Source: Bos javanicus (taxonomy: Eukaryota; Chordata; Mammalia; Artiodactyla; Bovidae). From it: a DNA stretch of 64,000 nucleotides. Under the pieces are notes generated by a model. That model did not search any database, was not told the origin of the DNA, and saw only the letters and a program-made list of their open reading frames with translations. Below, piece by piece: positions 24,958 to 38,239 of this stretch (positions are counted from its first letter, which is position 1; every line of letters begins with the position of its first letter). The position numbers were made by a program, and so were the translations under genes. Where the stretch lies: contig NW_026893639.1 of NCBI RefSeq assembly GCF_032452875.1, positions 620,001 to 684,000 of the forward strand, read 5' to 3'.

Positions 24958-26278
24958 TCAGTGTATGATAGCAAACATGATCAGCGCATGATCAGTCACA
25001 TGATCAGAGCCATTAAGTCACGTGATCACTACATGATAGTCATGTGATCAGTCCATGCTCAGTCACGGTATCAGTGCATGATCAGCCACGTGATCAGTGC
25101 ATGATCTGTCACAAGATTAGTGTATGATCATCCACGTGATTAGTGCACTGGTAGTCATGTGATCAGGGCATGATATCGACGTGAACAGTGCATGATCACT
25201 CTCGTGATCAGTGCATGATAGCCACGTGATCAGTACATGATCAGTCACCTGATGGGTGTATGATCATTCACGTGACCTGTACATGGTAGCTAGATGAGCA
25301 TTGCCTGATCAGCCACGTGATCAGTGCATGATAGCCACGTGATCAGTGCATGATAGCCAGGTGATCAGTGCATGATCAGTCATGTGATATGTGTGTGATC
25401 AGCCACGTGATCAGTGCATGATATCCACATGATCAGTGCATGACAGCCACGTGAGGAGTGCATGAGAGCCACGTGAAAACTGCATGATCAGTCACGTGAT
25501 GAGTGCATGTTCAGTCATGTGAACAGTACATGGTAGCTGCGTGATCATCGCATGATCAGCCACGTGAGCAGTGCATGATAGCCACGTGATCAGTGCATGA
25601 TCAGACACGAGATCAGTACATGATCAGTCACATGATCAGTGCATGATCAGCCACGTGATCAGTGCATGACCAGGCACGTGATCAGTGTATGTCCAGCCAA
25701 GTGCTCAGTGCATGATAGCCAGGTGATTAGTGCATGATCAGTCACGTGATCAGTGCATGATCAGTTATGTGATCAGTGGATGATCAGCCACGTGATCAGT
25801 GCATGATCAGCCACATGATCAATTACGTGATCAGTGCATGATCAGTCACGTACCAGTACATGGTAGCTACGTGATCATTGCCTGATCAGCCACGTGATCA
25901 GTGCATGATAGCCACGTGATCATTGCATGATAGCCACGTGATCAGTGCATGATCAGCCAGGTGATCAGTGAATGATTGCTACGTGATCAGTTCATGATTA
26001 GTCACGTGATCTGTGATTGAACAGGCAGGTGATCAGTGTATGATCAGCCACGTGAACAGTGCATGATAGCCACGTGATCAGTGTATGACCAGCCATGTGA
26101 TCAGTGCATGATAGCCACGTGATCAGTGCATGATAAGTCACGTGATCAGTGCATGATCAGTCACGAGATCAGTGCATGATCAGCCACATGATCAGTGCAT
26201 GATCAGTCACGTGACAAGTACATGGTAGCTGCGTGATCATTGTATGACCAGCCAAGTGACCAGTGCATGATAGCCACG

Positions 26279-26540
26279 TGATCAGTGCATGATTAGCCAC
26301 GTGATCAGTGCTTGATCAGTCACGTGATCAGTGCATGATCAGGCACATGATCAGTGCATGATCAGTCACGTGACCAGTACATGGTAGCTGCGTGATCATT
26401 TCATGATCAGCCAGGTTAACAGTGCATTTTAGGAAAGTGATCAGTGCTTGATCAGCCTCGTGATCAGTGCATGATCAATTACGTGATCAGTGCAAGATCA
26501 GTCACGTGACCAGTACATGGTAGCTACGTGATCATTGCAT
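26279..26540 (+). repeat. Local 262-bp duplication, copy 1
   Basis: Segment with GATTAGCCACG, GCTTGATCAG, CCAGGTTAACAG, TTTTAGGAAAGTG and CAAGATCAG variants. It recurs exactly 750 bp downstream. Confidence 0.85.
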
Positions 26541-27028
26541 GATCAGCCACGTGATCAGTGCATGATAGCCACGTGATCAGTGCATGATCAGTCACGTGAT
26601 ACGTGTGTGATCAGCCACGTGATCAGTGCATGATGAGTCAGGTGATCAGTGCAGGATTAATTACGTGATCAGTGCATGATTAGTCACGTGACCAGTACAT
26701 GGTTGCTACGTGATCATTGTATGATCAGCCACGTGAGCAGTGCATGATAGCCACGTGATCAGTGCATGATCACTCACGTGATCAATACATGATCAGTCAC
26801 GTGAACAGTGCATGATCATTTACGTGATCTGTGCATGATCAGTCACGTGACCAGTATATGGTAGCTACGTGAACATTGCATGGCCAGCCAGGTGAGAAGT
26901 GCATGATAGCCACCTGATGTGTGCATGATCAGTTAAGTGAGCATAGTATGATCAGCCACTTGATCAGTGCATGAGTGTCACGTGATAAGTGCATGATCAG
27001 TCACGTGACAGGTGTGTGGTAAGCCACG

Positions 27029-27290
27029 TGATCAGTGCATGATTAGCCACGTGATCAGTGCTTGATCAGTCACGTGATCAGTGCATGATCAGGCACATGA
27101 TCAGTGCATGATCAGTCACGTGACCAGTACATGGTAGCTGCGTGATCATTTCATGATCAGCCAGGTTAACAGTGCATTTTAGGAAAGTGATCAGTGCTTG
27201 ATCAGCCTCGTGATCAGTGCATGATCAATTACGTGATCAGTGCAAGATCAGTCACGTGACCAGTACATGGTAGCTACGTGATCATTGCAT
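27029..27290 (+). repeat. Local 262-bp duplication, copy 2
   Basis: Near-exact copy of 26279-26540 joined to the array just after GTGGTAAGCCACGTG. This is the place where the match between 24755-27028 and 12475-14703 ends, so it marks a rearrangement junction. Confidence 0.83.
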
Positions 27291-27831
27291 AATCAGCCAC
27301 GTGATCAGTGCAAGATAACTACGTGATCAGTGCATGATCAGTCACGTGATCAGTGCATGACCAGACAAGTGATCAGTGTATGTCCAGCCACGTGATCAGT
27401 GCATGATCAGCCACATGATCAGTGCATGATCAATTACGTGATCAGTGCATGATCAGTCACGTAACCAGTACCTGGTAGCTACGTGATCATTGCCAGATCA
27501 GCGACGTGAGCAGTGCATGATAGCCACATGATCAGTGCATGATCAGCCACATGATCAGTGCATTATCAGTCACGTGATCAGTGCATGGTCAGTCACATAA
27601 TCAGTGCATTATCATCCACGTGATCAGTGCATGTGGAGCAATGTAGTCAATGCATAATAGCGCCATGATCAATGCACGATCAGTCCCGTGATGAGCGTAT
27701 GATCAGCCAAGTGATCAGTACAAGATAGCTACGTGATTAGTGCATGATCAGTCACATGATCAGTGCATGATCAGTCACGTGATAGGTTTGTGATCAGCCA
27801 TGTGAACAGTGCATGCTCAGTCACGTGATCA

Positions 27832-28075
27832 GGGCCTGCTGATCTGCGTGATTACTGTCTGCTCATCTGCTTGACAATTTCCAGCTGAGCTGCACGATTC
27901 CTGCCTGTCATCTCCTTGACAATTGCCACCTGTGCTGCGTAATTCCTGACTGCTCATCTATTTGATTATTGCCAGCTGAGCAGCATGATTTCTCAGAGTT
28001 GAGTCCCATGATTATAGCCTGCTGACTGATTCCTGCCTACTCAGCTCTATGTTCATTGCCTCCAGAGGCACATGA
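27832..28075 (+). repeat. Module 16, type B
   Basis: Copy of module 12 by shared variants (GCTGATCTGCG, GAGTTGAGTCCC, GATCTGTGTGTGACACC). Confidence 0.9.
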
Positions 28076-29536
28076 TCTGTGTGTGACACCAAACATGATC
28101 AGCACATAAGCAGTCACATGATCAATGCATGATAAGCCAGGTGATCAGTGAATGATCAATTATGTGATCAGTGCATGATCAATCATGTGACCAGTACATG
28201 GTAGCTGCGTGATCATTGCATGATCAGCCCCGTGAGCAGTGCATGATAGCCACGTGATGAGTGCATGATCAGTCACGTGATCTGTGCATGATCAGTCACG
28301 TGATCTGTGCATGATCAGTCACGTGATCAGTGCATGATCAATTACCTGATCAGTGAATGATCAGTCACGTGACCAGTGCATGGTAGCTATGTGATCATTG
28401 CATGATCAGCCTCGTGATCAGTGCATGATAGCCACGTGATCAGTGCATGATCAGTCACGTGATACGTGTGTGATCAGCCACGTGATCAGTGCATGATATC
28501 CACGTGATCAGTGCAGGATAGCCACGTGATCACTTCATGATTATTCACATTATCGGTACATGATCAGTCACGTGAACAGTGCATGATCAGTCATGTGATC
28601 AGTGTATGACCAGCCAAGAGATCTGTGCATGATAGCCACGTGATCAGTGCATGATCAGTCACATGATCAGTGCATGATCAGTCACGTGATCAGTGTATGA
28701 TCAGCCACGTGTTCAGTGCATGATCAGCCAAATGATAACTGCATGATCAATTAGGTGATCAGTGCATGATCAGCCACGTGATCAGTGCATGATCAGTCAC
28801 GTGATCAGTACATGATCAGTCACGTGAACAGTGCATGATCATTTACGTGATCTGTGCATGATCAGTCACCTGACCAGTATATGGTAGCTACGTGATCATT
28901 TCGTAACGAGCCACGTGAGCAGTACTTGATAGAAACGTGATGTGTGCATGATGAGTTACGTGAGCAGAGTATGATCAGCCACGTGATCAGTGCATGAGTG
29001 CCACGTGATCAGTGCATGATATGTCACGTGACAGGTGTGTGATCAGCCACGTGAACAGTGCATGTTCAGCCACGTATTCAGTGCATGATAGCCACGTGAT
29101 CAGTGCATGATCAGTTACGTGAATAGTGTATGACCAGCCACGTGATCAGTGCATGGTCAGACACGTGAACAGTGTATGATCAGCCACGTGATCAGTGCAT
29201 GATATCCAAGTGATCAGTGCATGATCAATCACGTGATCAGTGTATGATCAGCCACGTGATCAGTGCATGATATGTCACGTGACAGGTGTGTGATCAGTCA
29301 CGTGAACAGTGCATGTTGAGCCACGTGATCAGTGCATGATAGCCACGTGATCAGTGCATGATCAGTTACGTGAGCAGTGTATGATCAGCCACGTGAGCAG
29401 TGCATGGTCAGACACGAGAACAGTGTATGATCAGCCACGTGATCAGTGCATGATATCCAAGTGATCAGTGCATGATCAATCACGTGATCAGTGTATGATC
29501 AGCCACGTGAACAGTGCATGCTCAGTCACGTGATCT

Positions 29537-29739
29537 GGGCCTGCTGAGCTGCGTGATTACTGTCTGCTCATCTGCTTGACAATTGCCAGCGGTGCTGCCT
29601 AATTCCTGCCTGCTCAGCTGCTTGATTATTGCCAGCTGAGCAGCATGATTCCTCACAGCTGAGTTCCATGATTATTGCCTGCTGACTGTTTGATTCGTGC
29701 CTACTCAGCTCTTTGTTTATTGCCTCCAGAGGCACATGA
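29537..29739 (+). repeat. Module 17, type A short form
   Basis: Short form with CAGCGGTGCTGCC. It begins the A-A-B module series repeated at 33948-37238. Confidence 0.9.
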
Positions 29740-31495
29740 TCAGTGTATGATAGCAAACATGATCAGCGCATGATCAGTCACATGATCAGAGCCATTAAGT
29801 CACGTGATCACTACATGATAGTCATGTGATCAGTCCATGCTCAGTCACGGTATCAGTGTATGATCAGCCACGTGATCAGTGCATGATAAGCCAGGTGATC
29901 AGTTCATGATAGCTATGTGATCAGTTCATGATATGTCACGTGATCTGTGCATTTCCAGGCAGGTGATCAGTGTATGATCAGCCACGTGATCAGTGCATGA
30001 TCCGTCACCTGATGGGTGTATGATCAGTCACCTGACCGGTACATGGTAGCTACATGATCATTGCATGATCAGCCACGTGAGTAGTGCATGATAGCCACGT
30101 GATCAGTGCATGATCAGTCACATGTTCACTGCATGATCAGTCACGTAATCTGTGCATGACCAGGCACGGGATCAGTGTATGACCAGCCAAGTGATCACTG
30201 AATGATAGCCACGTGATCAGTGCATGATCAGTCACGTAATCAGTGCATGATCAGTCACGTGATCAGTGCATGATCAGCCACATGATCAGTGCATGATCAA
30301 TTCCGTGATCAGTGCATGATCAGTCACGTGACCAGTATATGGTAGCTAGGTGATCATTGCATGATCAGCCACATGAGCAGTGCATGATAGCCACGTGATC
30401 AGTGCATGATCTGTCGCATGATCAGTGTATGATCATCCGGGTGATCAGTGCATGGGCAGTCATGTGATCAGTGCATGATATAGACGTGATCAGTGCATGA
30501 TCAGTCTCGTGATCAGTGTATGATCAACCACGTGATCAGTGCACGATAGCCAGGTAATGAGTGCACGATAGCCAGATGATGAGTGCATTATCAGTCACGT
30601 GATCAGTGTATGATCAGCCAAGTAATCAGTGCATGATAGCCAACTGATCAGTGGATGATCCGTCACGTGATCAGTGCATGGTCAGTCACGTGATCATTGC
30701 ATGATCAGCCATGTGATCATTGCATGATTAATTACGTTATCAGTGCATGATCAGTCACGTGATCAGTACATGATCAGTCACGTGAACAGTGCATGATCAG
30801 TCATGTGATCAGTGTATGACCAGCCAAGTGATCAGTGCATGATAGCCACGTGATCAGTGCATGATAAGTCACGTGATCAGTGCATGATCAGTCACGTGAT
30901 CAGTGTATGATCAGCCACGTGATCAGTGCATGATCAGCCAAATGATAACTGCATGATCAATTACGTGATCAGTGCATGATCAGCCACGTGATCAGTGCAT
31001 GATCAGTCACGTGATCAGTACATGATCAGTCACGTGAACAGTGCGTGATCATTTACGTGATCTGTGCATGATCAGTAACGTGACCAGTATATGGTAGCTA
31101 CGTGATCATTCCATGACGAGCCACGTGAGCAGTGCATGATAGAAATGTGACGTGTACATGATGAGTTACGAGAGCAGAGTATGATCATCCACGTGATCAG
31201 TGCATGAGTGCCACGTGATCAGTGCATGATATGTCACGTGACAGGTGTGTGATCAGCCACGTGAACAGTGCATGTTCAGGCACGTGATCAGTGCATGATA
31301 GCCACGTGATCAGTGCATGATCAGTTACGTGAGCAGTGTATGATCAGCCACGTGAGCAGTGCATGGTCAGACACGTGAACAGTGTATCATCAGCCACGTG
31401 ATCATTGCATGATATCCAAGTGATCAGTGCATGATCAATCACGTGATCAGTGTATGATCAGCCACGTGAACAGTGCACGCTCAGTCACGTGATCT

Positions 31496-31743
31496 GGGCC
31501 TGCTGAGCTGCGTGATTCCTGTCTGCTCATCTGCTTGACAATTGCCAGCTGAGCTGCACTATTCCTGCCTGTCATCTGCTTGATAATTGCCAGCTGTGCT
31601 GCGTAATTCCTGCCTGCTCAGCTGCTTGATTATTGCCGGCTGAGCAGCATGATTCCTCACAGCTGAGTTCCATGATTATTGCCTGCTGACTGTTTGATTC
31701 ATGCCTACTCACCTCTTTGTTTATTGCCTCCAGAGGCACATGA
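31496..31743 (+). repeat. Module 18, type A long form
   Basis: Long form with GCTGCACTATTCC, TTGATAATTGCC and GATTCATGCCTACTCACC variants. All of these recur in the module at 35724. Confidence 0.9.
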
Positions 31744-32766
31744 TCAGTGTATGATAGCAAACATGATCAGCGCATGATCAGTCACATGATCAGCGCCATT
31801 AAGTCACGTGATCACTACATGATAGTCATGTGATCAGTCCATGCTCAGTCACATTATCAGTCCATGATTAGCCACGTGATCAGTGCATGATATGTCACAT
31901 GATTAGTGCATGATCATCCACGTGATCAGTGCATGGGCAGTCATGTGATCAGTGCATGATATAGACGTGATCATTGCATGATCAGTCTCGTGATCAGTGC
32001 ATGATAGCCACGTGATCAGTGCATGATCAGTCACCTCATGGGTGTATGATCATTCACGTGACCTGTACATGGTAGCTACATGATCATTGCATGATCAGCC
32101 ACGTGAGTAGTGCTTGATAGCCACGTGATCACTGCATGATCAGTCACGTGATCAGTGCATGATCAGTCATGTGACCAGTACATGGTAGCTGCGTGATCAT
32201 CACATGATCAGCCACGTGAGCAGTGCATGATAGCCACGTGATCAGTGCATGATCAGACACGAGATCAGTGCATGATCAGCCACGTGATCAGTGCATGATC
32301 AGCCACGTGATCAGTGTATGTCCAGCCAAGTGATCAGTGCATGATAGACTCGTGATCAGTGCATGATCAGTCACGTGATCAGTGCATGATCAGTCACGTA
32401 AACAGTGCATGGTCAGTCACGTGATCAGTGCATGATCATCCACGTGATCAGTGCATGTGGAGTCATGTAATCAATGCATGATAGCGCCTTGATCAGTGCA
32501 CGATCAGTCCCGTGATGAGTGTATGATCAGCCAAGTGAACAGTGCAAGATAGCTACCTGATCAGTGTATGATCAGTCATATGATCAGTGCATGATTAGCC
32601 ACGTCATCATGTCATGATAGCCACGTGATCAGTGCATACTATTATGTGAACAATGCATGCGCAATCACGTGATCAGTGCATGAGAGCCATGTGATCAGTG
32701 CATGATCAGTCACGTGATAGGTGTGTGATCAGCCATGTGAACAGTTCATGCTCAGTCACGTGATCA

Positions 32767-33010
32767 GGGCCTGCTGAGCTGCGTGATTACTGTCTGCTCA
32801 TCTGCTTGACAATTGCCAGCTGAGCTGCACGATTCCTGCCTGTCATCTCCTTGACAATTGTCACCTGTGCTGCGTAATTCCTGCCTGCTCATCTATTTGA
32901 TAATTGCCAGCTGAGCAGCATGATTTCTCAGAGCTGAGTTCCATGATTATAGCCTGCTGACTGTTCCCTGCCTACTCAGCTCTATGTTCTTTGCCTCCAG
33001 AGGCACATGA
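32767..33010 (+). repeat. Module 19, type B
   Basis: Type B with CAATTGTCACCTG, GACTGTTCCCTGCC and CTATGTTCTTTGCC variants, all shared with module 22. Confidence 0.9.
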
Positions 33011-33947
33011 TCAGTGTGTGACACCAAACATGATCAACACATGATCAATCACATGATCAATGCATGATAAGCCAGGTGATCAGTGCATGATCAATTACGT
33101 GATCAGTGCATGATTAGTCATGTGACCAGTACATGGTAGCTGCGTGATCACTGCATGATCAGCCACGTGAGCAGTGCATGATAGCCACGAGATCAGTGCA
33201 TGATCAGTCACGTGATCAGTACATGATCAGTCACGTGAACAGTGCATGATCATTTACGTGATCTGTGCATGATCAGTCACCTGACCAGTATATGGTAGCT
33301 ACGTGATCATTTCGTAACGAGCCACGTGAGCAGTACTTGATAGAAACGTGATGTGTGCATGATGAGTTACGTGAGCAGAGTATGATCAGCCACGTGATCA
33401 GTGCATGAGTGCCACGTGATCAGTGCATGATATGTCACGTGACAGGTGTGTGATCAACCACGTGAACAGTGCATGTTCAGCCACGTATTCAGTGCATGAT
33501 AGCCACGTGATCAGTGCATGATCAGTTACGTGAATAGTGTATGACCAGCCACGTGATCAGTGCATGGTCAGACACGTGAACAGTGTATGATCAGCCACGT
33601 GATCAGTGCATGATATCCAAGTGATCAGTGCATGATCAATCACGTGATCAGTGTATGATCAGCCACGTGATCAGTGCATGATATGTCACGTGACAGGTGT
33701 GTGATCAGTCAGGTGAACAGTGCATGTTGAGCCACGTGATCAGTGCATGATAGCCACGTGATCAGTGCATGATCAGTTACGTGAGCAGTGTATGATCAGC
33801 CACGTGAGCAGTGCATGGTCAGACACGAGAACAGTGTATGATCAGCCACGTGATCAGTGCATGATATCCAAGTGATCAGTGCATGATCAATCACGTGATC
33901 AGTGTATGATCAGCCACGTGAACAGTGCATGCTCAGTCACGTGATCT

Positions 33948-34150
33948 GGGCCTGCTGAGCTGCGTGATTACTGTCTGCTCATCTGCTTGACAATTGCCAG
34001 CTGTGCTGCCTAATTCCTGCCTGCTCAGCTGCTTGATTATTGCCAGCTGAGCAGCATGATTCCTCACAGCTGAGTTCCATGATTATTGCCTGCTGACTGT
34101 TTGATTCGTGCCTACTCAGCTCTTTGTTTATTGCCTCCAGAGGCACATGA
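33948..34150 (+). repeat. Module 20, type A short form
   Basis: Copy of module 17 within the 4.4-kb duplication, 4,411 bp downstream. Confidence 0.9.
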
Positions 34151-35723
34151 TCAGTGTATGATAGCAAACATGATCAGCGCATGATCAGTCACATGATCAG
34201 CGCCATTAAGTCACGTGATCACTACATGATAGTCATGTGATCAGTCCATGCTCAGTCACGGTATCAGTGTATGATCAGCCACGTGATCAGTGCATGATAA
34301 GCCAGGTGATCAGTTCATGATAGCTATGTGATCAGTTCATGATATGTCACGTGATCTGTGCATTTCCAGGCAGGTGATCAGTGTATGATCAGCCACGTGA
34401 TCAGTGCATGATCCGTCACCTGATGGGTGATGATCAGTCACCTGACCGGTACATGGTAGCTACATGATCATTGCATGATCAGCCACGTGAGTAGTGCATG
34501 ATAGCCACGTGATCAGTGCATGATCAGTCACATGTTCACTGCATGATCAGTCACGTAATCTGTGCATGACCAGGCACGGGATCAGTGTATGACCAGCCAA
34601 GTGATCACTGAATGATAGCCACGTGATCAGTGCATGATCAGTCACGTAATCAGTGCATGATCAGTCACGTGATCAGTGCATGATCAGCCACATGATCAGT
34701 GCATGATCAATTCCGTGATCAGTGCATGATCAGTCACGTGACCAGTATATGGTAGCTAGGTGATCATTGCATGATCAGCCACATGAGCAGTGCATGATAG
34801 CCACGTGATCAGTGCATGATCTGTCGCATGATCAGTGTATGATCAACCACGTGATCAGTGCACGATAGCCAGGTAATGAGTGCACGATAGCCAGATGATC
34901 AGTGCATTATCAGTCACGTGATCAGTGTATGATCAGCCAAGTAATCAGTGCATGATAGCCAACTGATCAGTGGATGATCCGTCACGTGATCAGTGCATGG
35001 TCAGTCACGTGATCATTGCATGATCAGCCATGTGATCATTGCATGATTAATTACGTTATCAGTGCATGATCAGTCACGTGATCAGTACATGATCAGTCAC
35101 GTGAACAGTGCATGATCAGTCATGTGATCAGTGTATGACCAGCCAAGTGATCAGTGCATGATAGCCACGTGATCAGTGCATGATCAGTCACGTGATCAGT
35201 GCATGATCAGTCACGTGATCAGTGTATGATCAGCCACGTGATCAGTGCATGATCAGCCAAATGATAACTGCATGATCAATTACGTGATCAGTGCATGATC
35301 AGCCACGTGATCAGTGCATGATCAGTCACGTGATCAGTACATGATCAGTCACGTGAACAGTGCGTGATCATTTACGTGATCTGTGCATGATCAGTCACGT
35401 GACCAGTATATGGTAGCTACGTGATCATTCCATGACGAGCCACGTGAGCAGTGCATGATAGAAATGTGACGTGTACATGATGAGTTACGAGAGCAGAGTA
35501 TGATCATCCACGTGATCAGTGCATGAGTGCCACGTGATCAGTGCATGATATGTCACGTGACAGGTGTGTGATCAGCCACGTGAGCAGTGCATGGTCAGAC
35601 ACGTGAACAGTGTATCATCAGCCACGTGATCATTGCATGATATCCAAGTGATCAGTGCATGATCAATCACGTGATCAGTGTATGATCAGCCACGTGAACA
35701 GTGCACGCTCAGTCACGTGATCT

Positions 35724-35971
35724 GGGCCTGCTGAGCTGCGTGATTCCTGTCTGCTCATCTGCTTGACAATTGCCAGCTGAGCTGCACTATTCCTGCCTGT
35801 CATCTGCTTGATAATTGCCAGCTGTGCTGCGTAATTCCTGCCTGCTCAGCTGCTTGATTATTGCCAGCTGAGCAGCATGATTCCTCACAGCTGAGTTCCA
35901 TGATTATTGCCTGCTGACTGTTTGATTCATGCCTACTCACCTCTTTGTTTATTGCCTCCAGAGGCACATGA
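35724..35971 (+). repeat. Module 21, type A long form
   Basis: Copy of module 18, now 4,228 bp downstream because two losses of about 91 bp have shortened this copy of the duplication. Confidence 0.9.
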
Positions 35972-36994
35972 TCAGTGTATGATAGCAAACATGATCAGCG
36001 CATGATCAGTCACATGATCAGCGCCATTAAGTCACGTGATCACTACATGATAGTCATGTGATCAGTCCATGCTCAGTCACATTATCAGTGCATGATTAGC
36101 CACGTGATCAGTGCATGATATGTCACATGATTAGTGCATGATCATCCACGTGATCAGTGCATGGGCAGTCATGTGATCAGTGCATGATATAGACGTGATC
36201 ATTGCATGATCAGTCTCGTGATCAGTGCATGATAGCCACGTGATCAGTGCATGATCAGTCACCTCATGGGTGTATGATCATTCACGTGACCTGTACATGG
36301 TAGCTACATGATCATTGCATGATCAGCCACGTGAGTAGTGCTTGATAGCCACGTGATCACTGCATGATCAGTCACGTGATCAGTGCATGATCAGTCATGT
36401 GACCAGTACATGGTAGCTGCGTGATCATCGCATGATCAGCCACGTGAGCAGTGCATGATAGCCACGTGATCAGTGCATGATCAGACACGACATCAGTGCA
36501 TGATCAGCCACGTGATCAGTGCATGATCAGCCACGTGATCAGTGTATGTCCAGCCAAGTGATCAGTGCATGATAGACTCGTGATCAGTTCATGATCAGTC
36601 ACGTGATCAGTGCATGATCAGTCACGTAAACAGTGCATGGTCAGTCACGTGATCAGTGCATGATCATCCACGTGATCAGTGCATGTGGAGTCATGTAATC
36701 AATGCATGATAGCGCCTTGATCAGTGCACGATCAGTCCCGTGATGAGTGTATGATCAGCCAAGTGAACAGTGCAAGATAGCTACCTGATCAGTGTATGAT
36801 CAGTCATATGATCAGTGCATGATTAGCCACGTCATCATGTCATGATAGCCACGTGATCAGTGCATACTATTATGTGAACAATGCATGCGCAATCACGTGA
36901 TCAGTGCATGAGAGCCATGTGATCAGTGCATGATCAGTCACGTGATAGGTGTGTGATCAGTCATGTGAACAGTTCATGCTCAGTCACGTGATCA

Positions 36995-37238
36995 GGGCCT
37001 GCTGAGCTGCGTGATTACTGTCTGCTCATCTGCTTGACAATTGCCAGCTGAGCTGTACGATTCCTGCCTGTCATCTCCTTGACAATTGTCACCTGTGCTG
37101 CGTAATTCCTGCCTGCTCATCTATTTGATAATTGCCAGCTGAGCAGCATGATTTCTCAGAGCTGAGTTCCATGATTATAGCCTGCTGACTGTTCCCTGCC
37201 TACTCAGCTCTATGTTCTTTGCCTCCAGAGGCACATGA
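36995..37238 (+). repeat. Module 22, type B
   Basis: Copy of module 19, 4,228 bp downstream, with the same GACTGTTCCCTGCC change. Confidence 0.9.
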
Positions 37239-37991
37239 TCAGTGTGTGACACCAAACATGATCAACACATGATCAATCACATGATCAATGCATGATAAGC
37301 CAGGTGATCAGTGCATGATCAATTACGTGATCAGTGCATGATTAGTCATGTGACCAGTACATGGTAGCTGCGTGATCACTGCATGATCAGCCACGTGAGC
37401 AGTGCATGATAGCCACGTGATCAGTGCATGATCAGTCACGTGACCAGTGCATGGTAGCTACGTGATCATTGCATGATCAGCCACGTGATCAGTGCATGAT
37501 CAGTCACGAGACCAGTGCATGGTAGCTACGTGATCATTGCATGATCAGCCACGTGATCATTGCATGATCAGCCACGTGAGCAGAGCATGATAGCCACGTG
37601 ATCAGTGCATTATCAGTCACGTGATCAGTACATGATCAGTCACGTGAACAGTGCATGATCATTTACGTGATCTGTGCATGATCAGTCACGTGACCAGTAT
37701 ATGGTAGCTTCGTGATCATTCCATGGCCAACCACGTGAGCAGTGCATGATAGCCACGTGATGAGTGCATGATGAGTTTCGTGAGCAGAGTATGATCAGCC
37801 ACGTGAGCAGTGCATGAGTGCCAGGTGATCAGTGCATGAAATGTCACGTGACCGGTGTGTGATCTGCCACGTGAACAGTGCATGTTCAGCCACGTATTCA
37901 GTGCATGATAGCCACGTGATCAGTGCATGATCAATCACGTGATCAGTGTATGATCAGCCACGTGAACAGGGCATGCTCAGTCACGTGATCT

Positions 37992-38239
37992 GGGCCTGCT
38001 GAGCTGCGTGATTACTGTCTGCTCATCTGCTTGACAATTGCCAGCTGAGCTGCACGATTCCTGCCTGTCATCTGCTTGACAATTGCCAGCTGTGCTGCGT
38101 AATTCCTGCCTGCTCAGCTGCTTGATTATTGCCAGCTGAGCAGCATGATTCCTCACACCTGAGTTCCATGATTATTGCCTGCTGACTGTTTGATTCGTGC
38201 CTACTCAGCTCTTTGTTTATTTCCTCCAGAGGCACATGA
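37992..38239 (+). repeat. Module 23, type A long form
   Basis: Long form with GATTCCTCACACC and a TTATTTCCTCCAGAGG change. It starts 997 bp after module 22. Confidence 0.9.

Larger units (their letters stand above)
24755..27028 (+). repeat. Module-9 block, copy 2 (about 2.27 kb)
   Basis: Partner of 12475-14703. It has 45 bp more near 26,507 (an ACCAGTACATGGTAGCTAC monomer plus a following one), that is, one two-monomer step. Confidence 0.85.
27455..30690 (+). repeat. Module 12-13 block, copy 2 (about 3.2 kb)
   Basis: Partner of 18,880-22,260, shortened by about six monomers. Its 3' part is also inside the first copy of the 4.4-kb tandem duplication, so duplications at different offsets are nested. 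Confidence 0.8.
28785..33205 (+). repeat. 4.4-kb tandem duplication, copy 1
   Basis: Contains modules 17 (A short), 18 (A long) and 19 (B). The next copy begins immediately after it. Diagnostic variants shared by both copies include TTTCGTAACGAGCC, TACTTGATAGAAACGTG, GTGTATCATCAGCC and CATACTATTATGTG. Edges are approximate to one monomer. Confidence 0.85.
33206..37411 (+). repeat. 4.4-kb tandem duplication, copy 2 (shortened)
   Basis: Matches copy 1 at offset 4,411 bp, then 4,319 bp after a loss near 34,840, then 4,228 bp after a second loss near 35,583. Each loss is about 91 bp, four monomers. A 1-bp loss (GGGTGATGATC) lies near 34,429. The sequence leaves the match at 37,412, where a CACGTGACCAG monomer replaces the copy 1 continuation. 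Confidence 0.85.
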
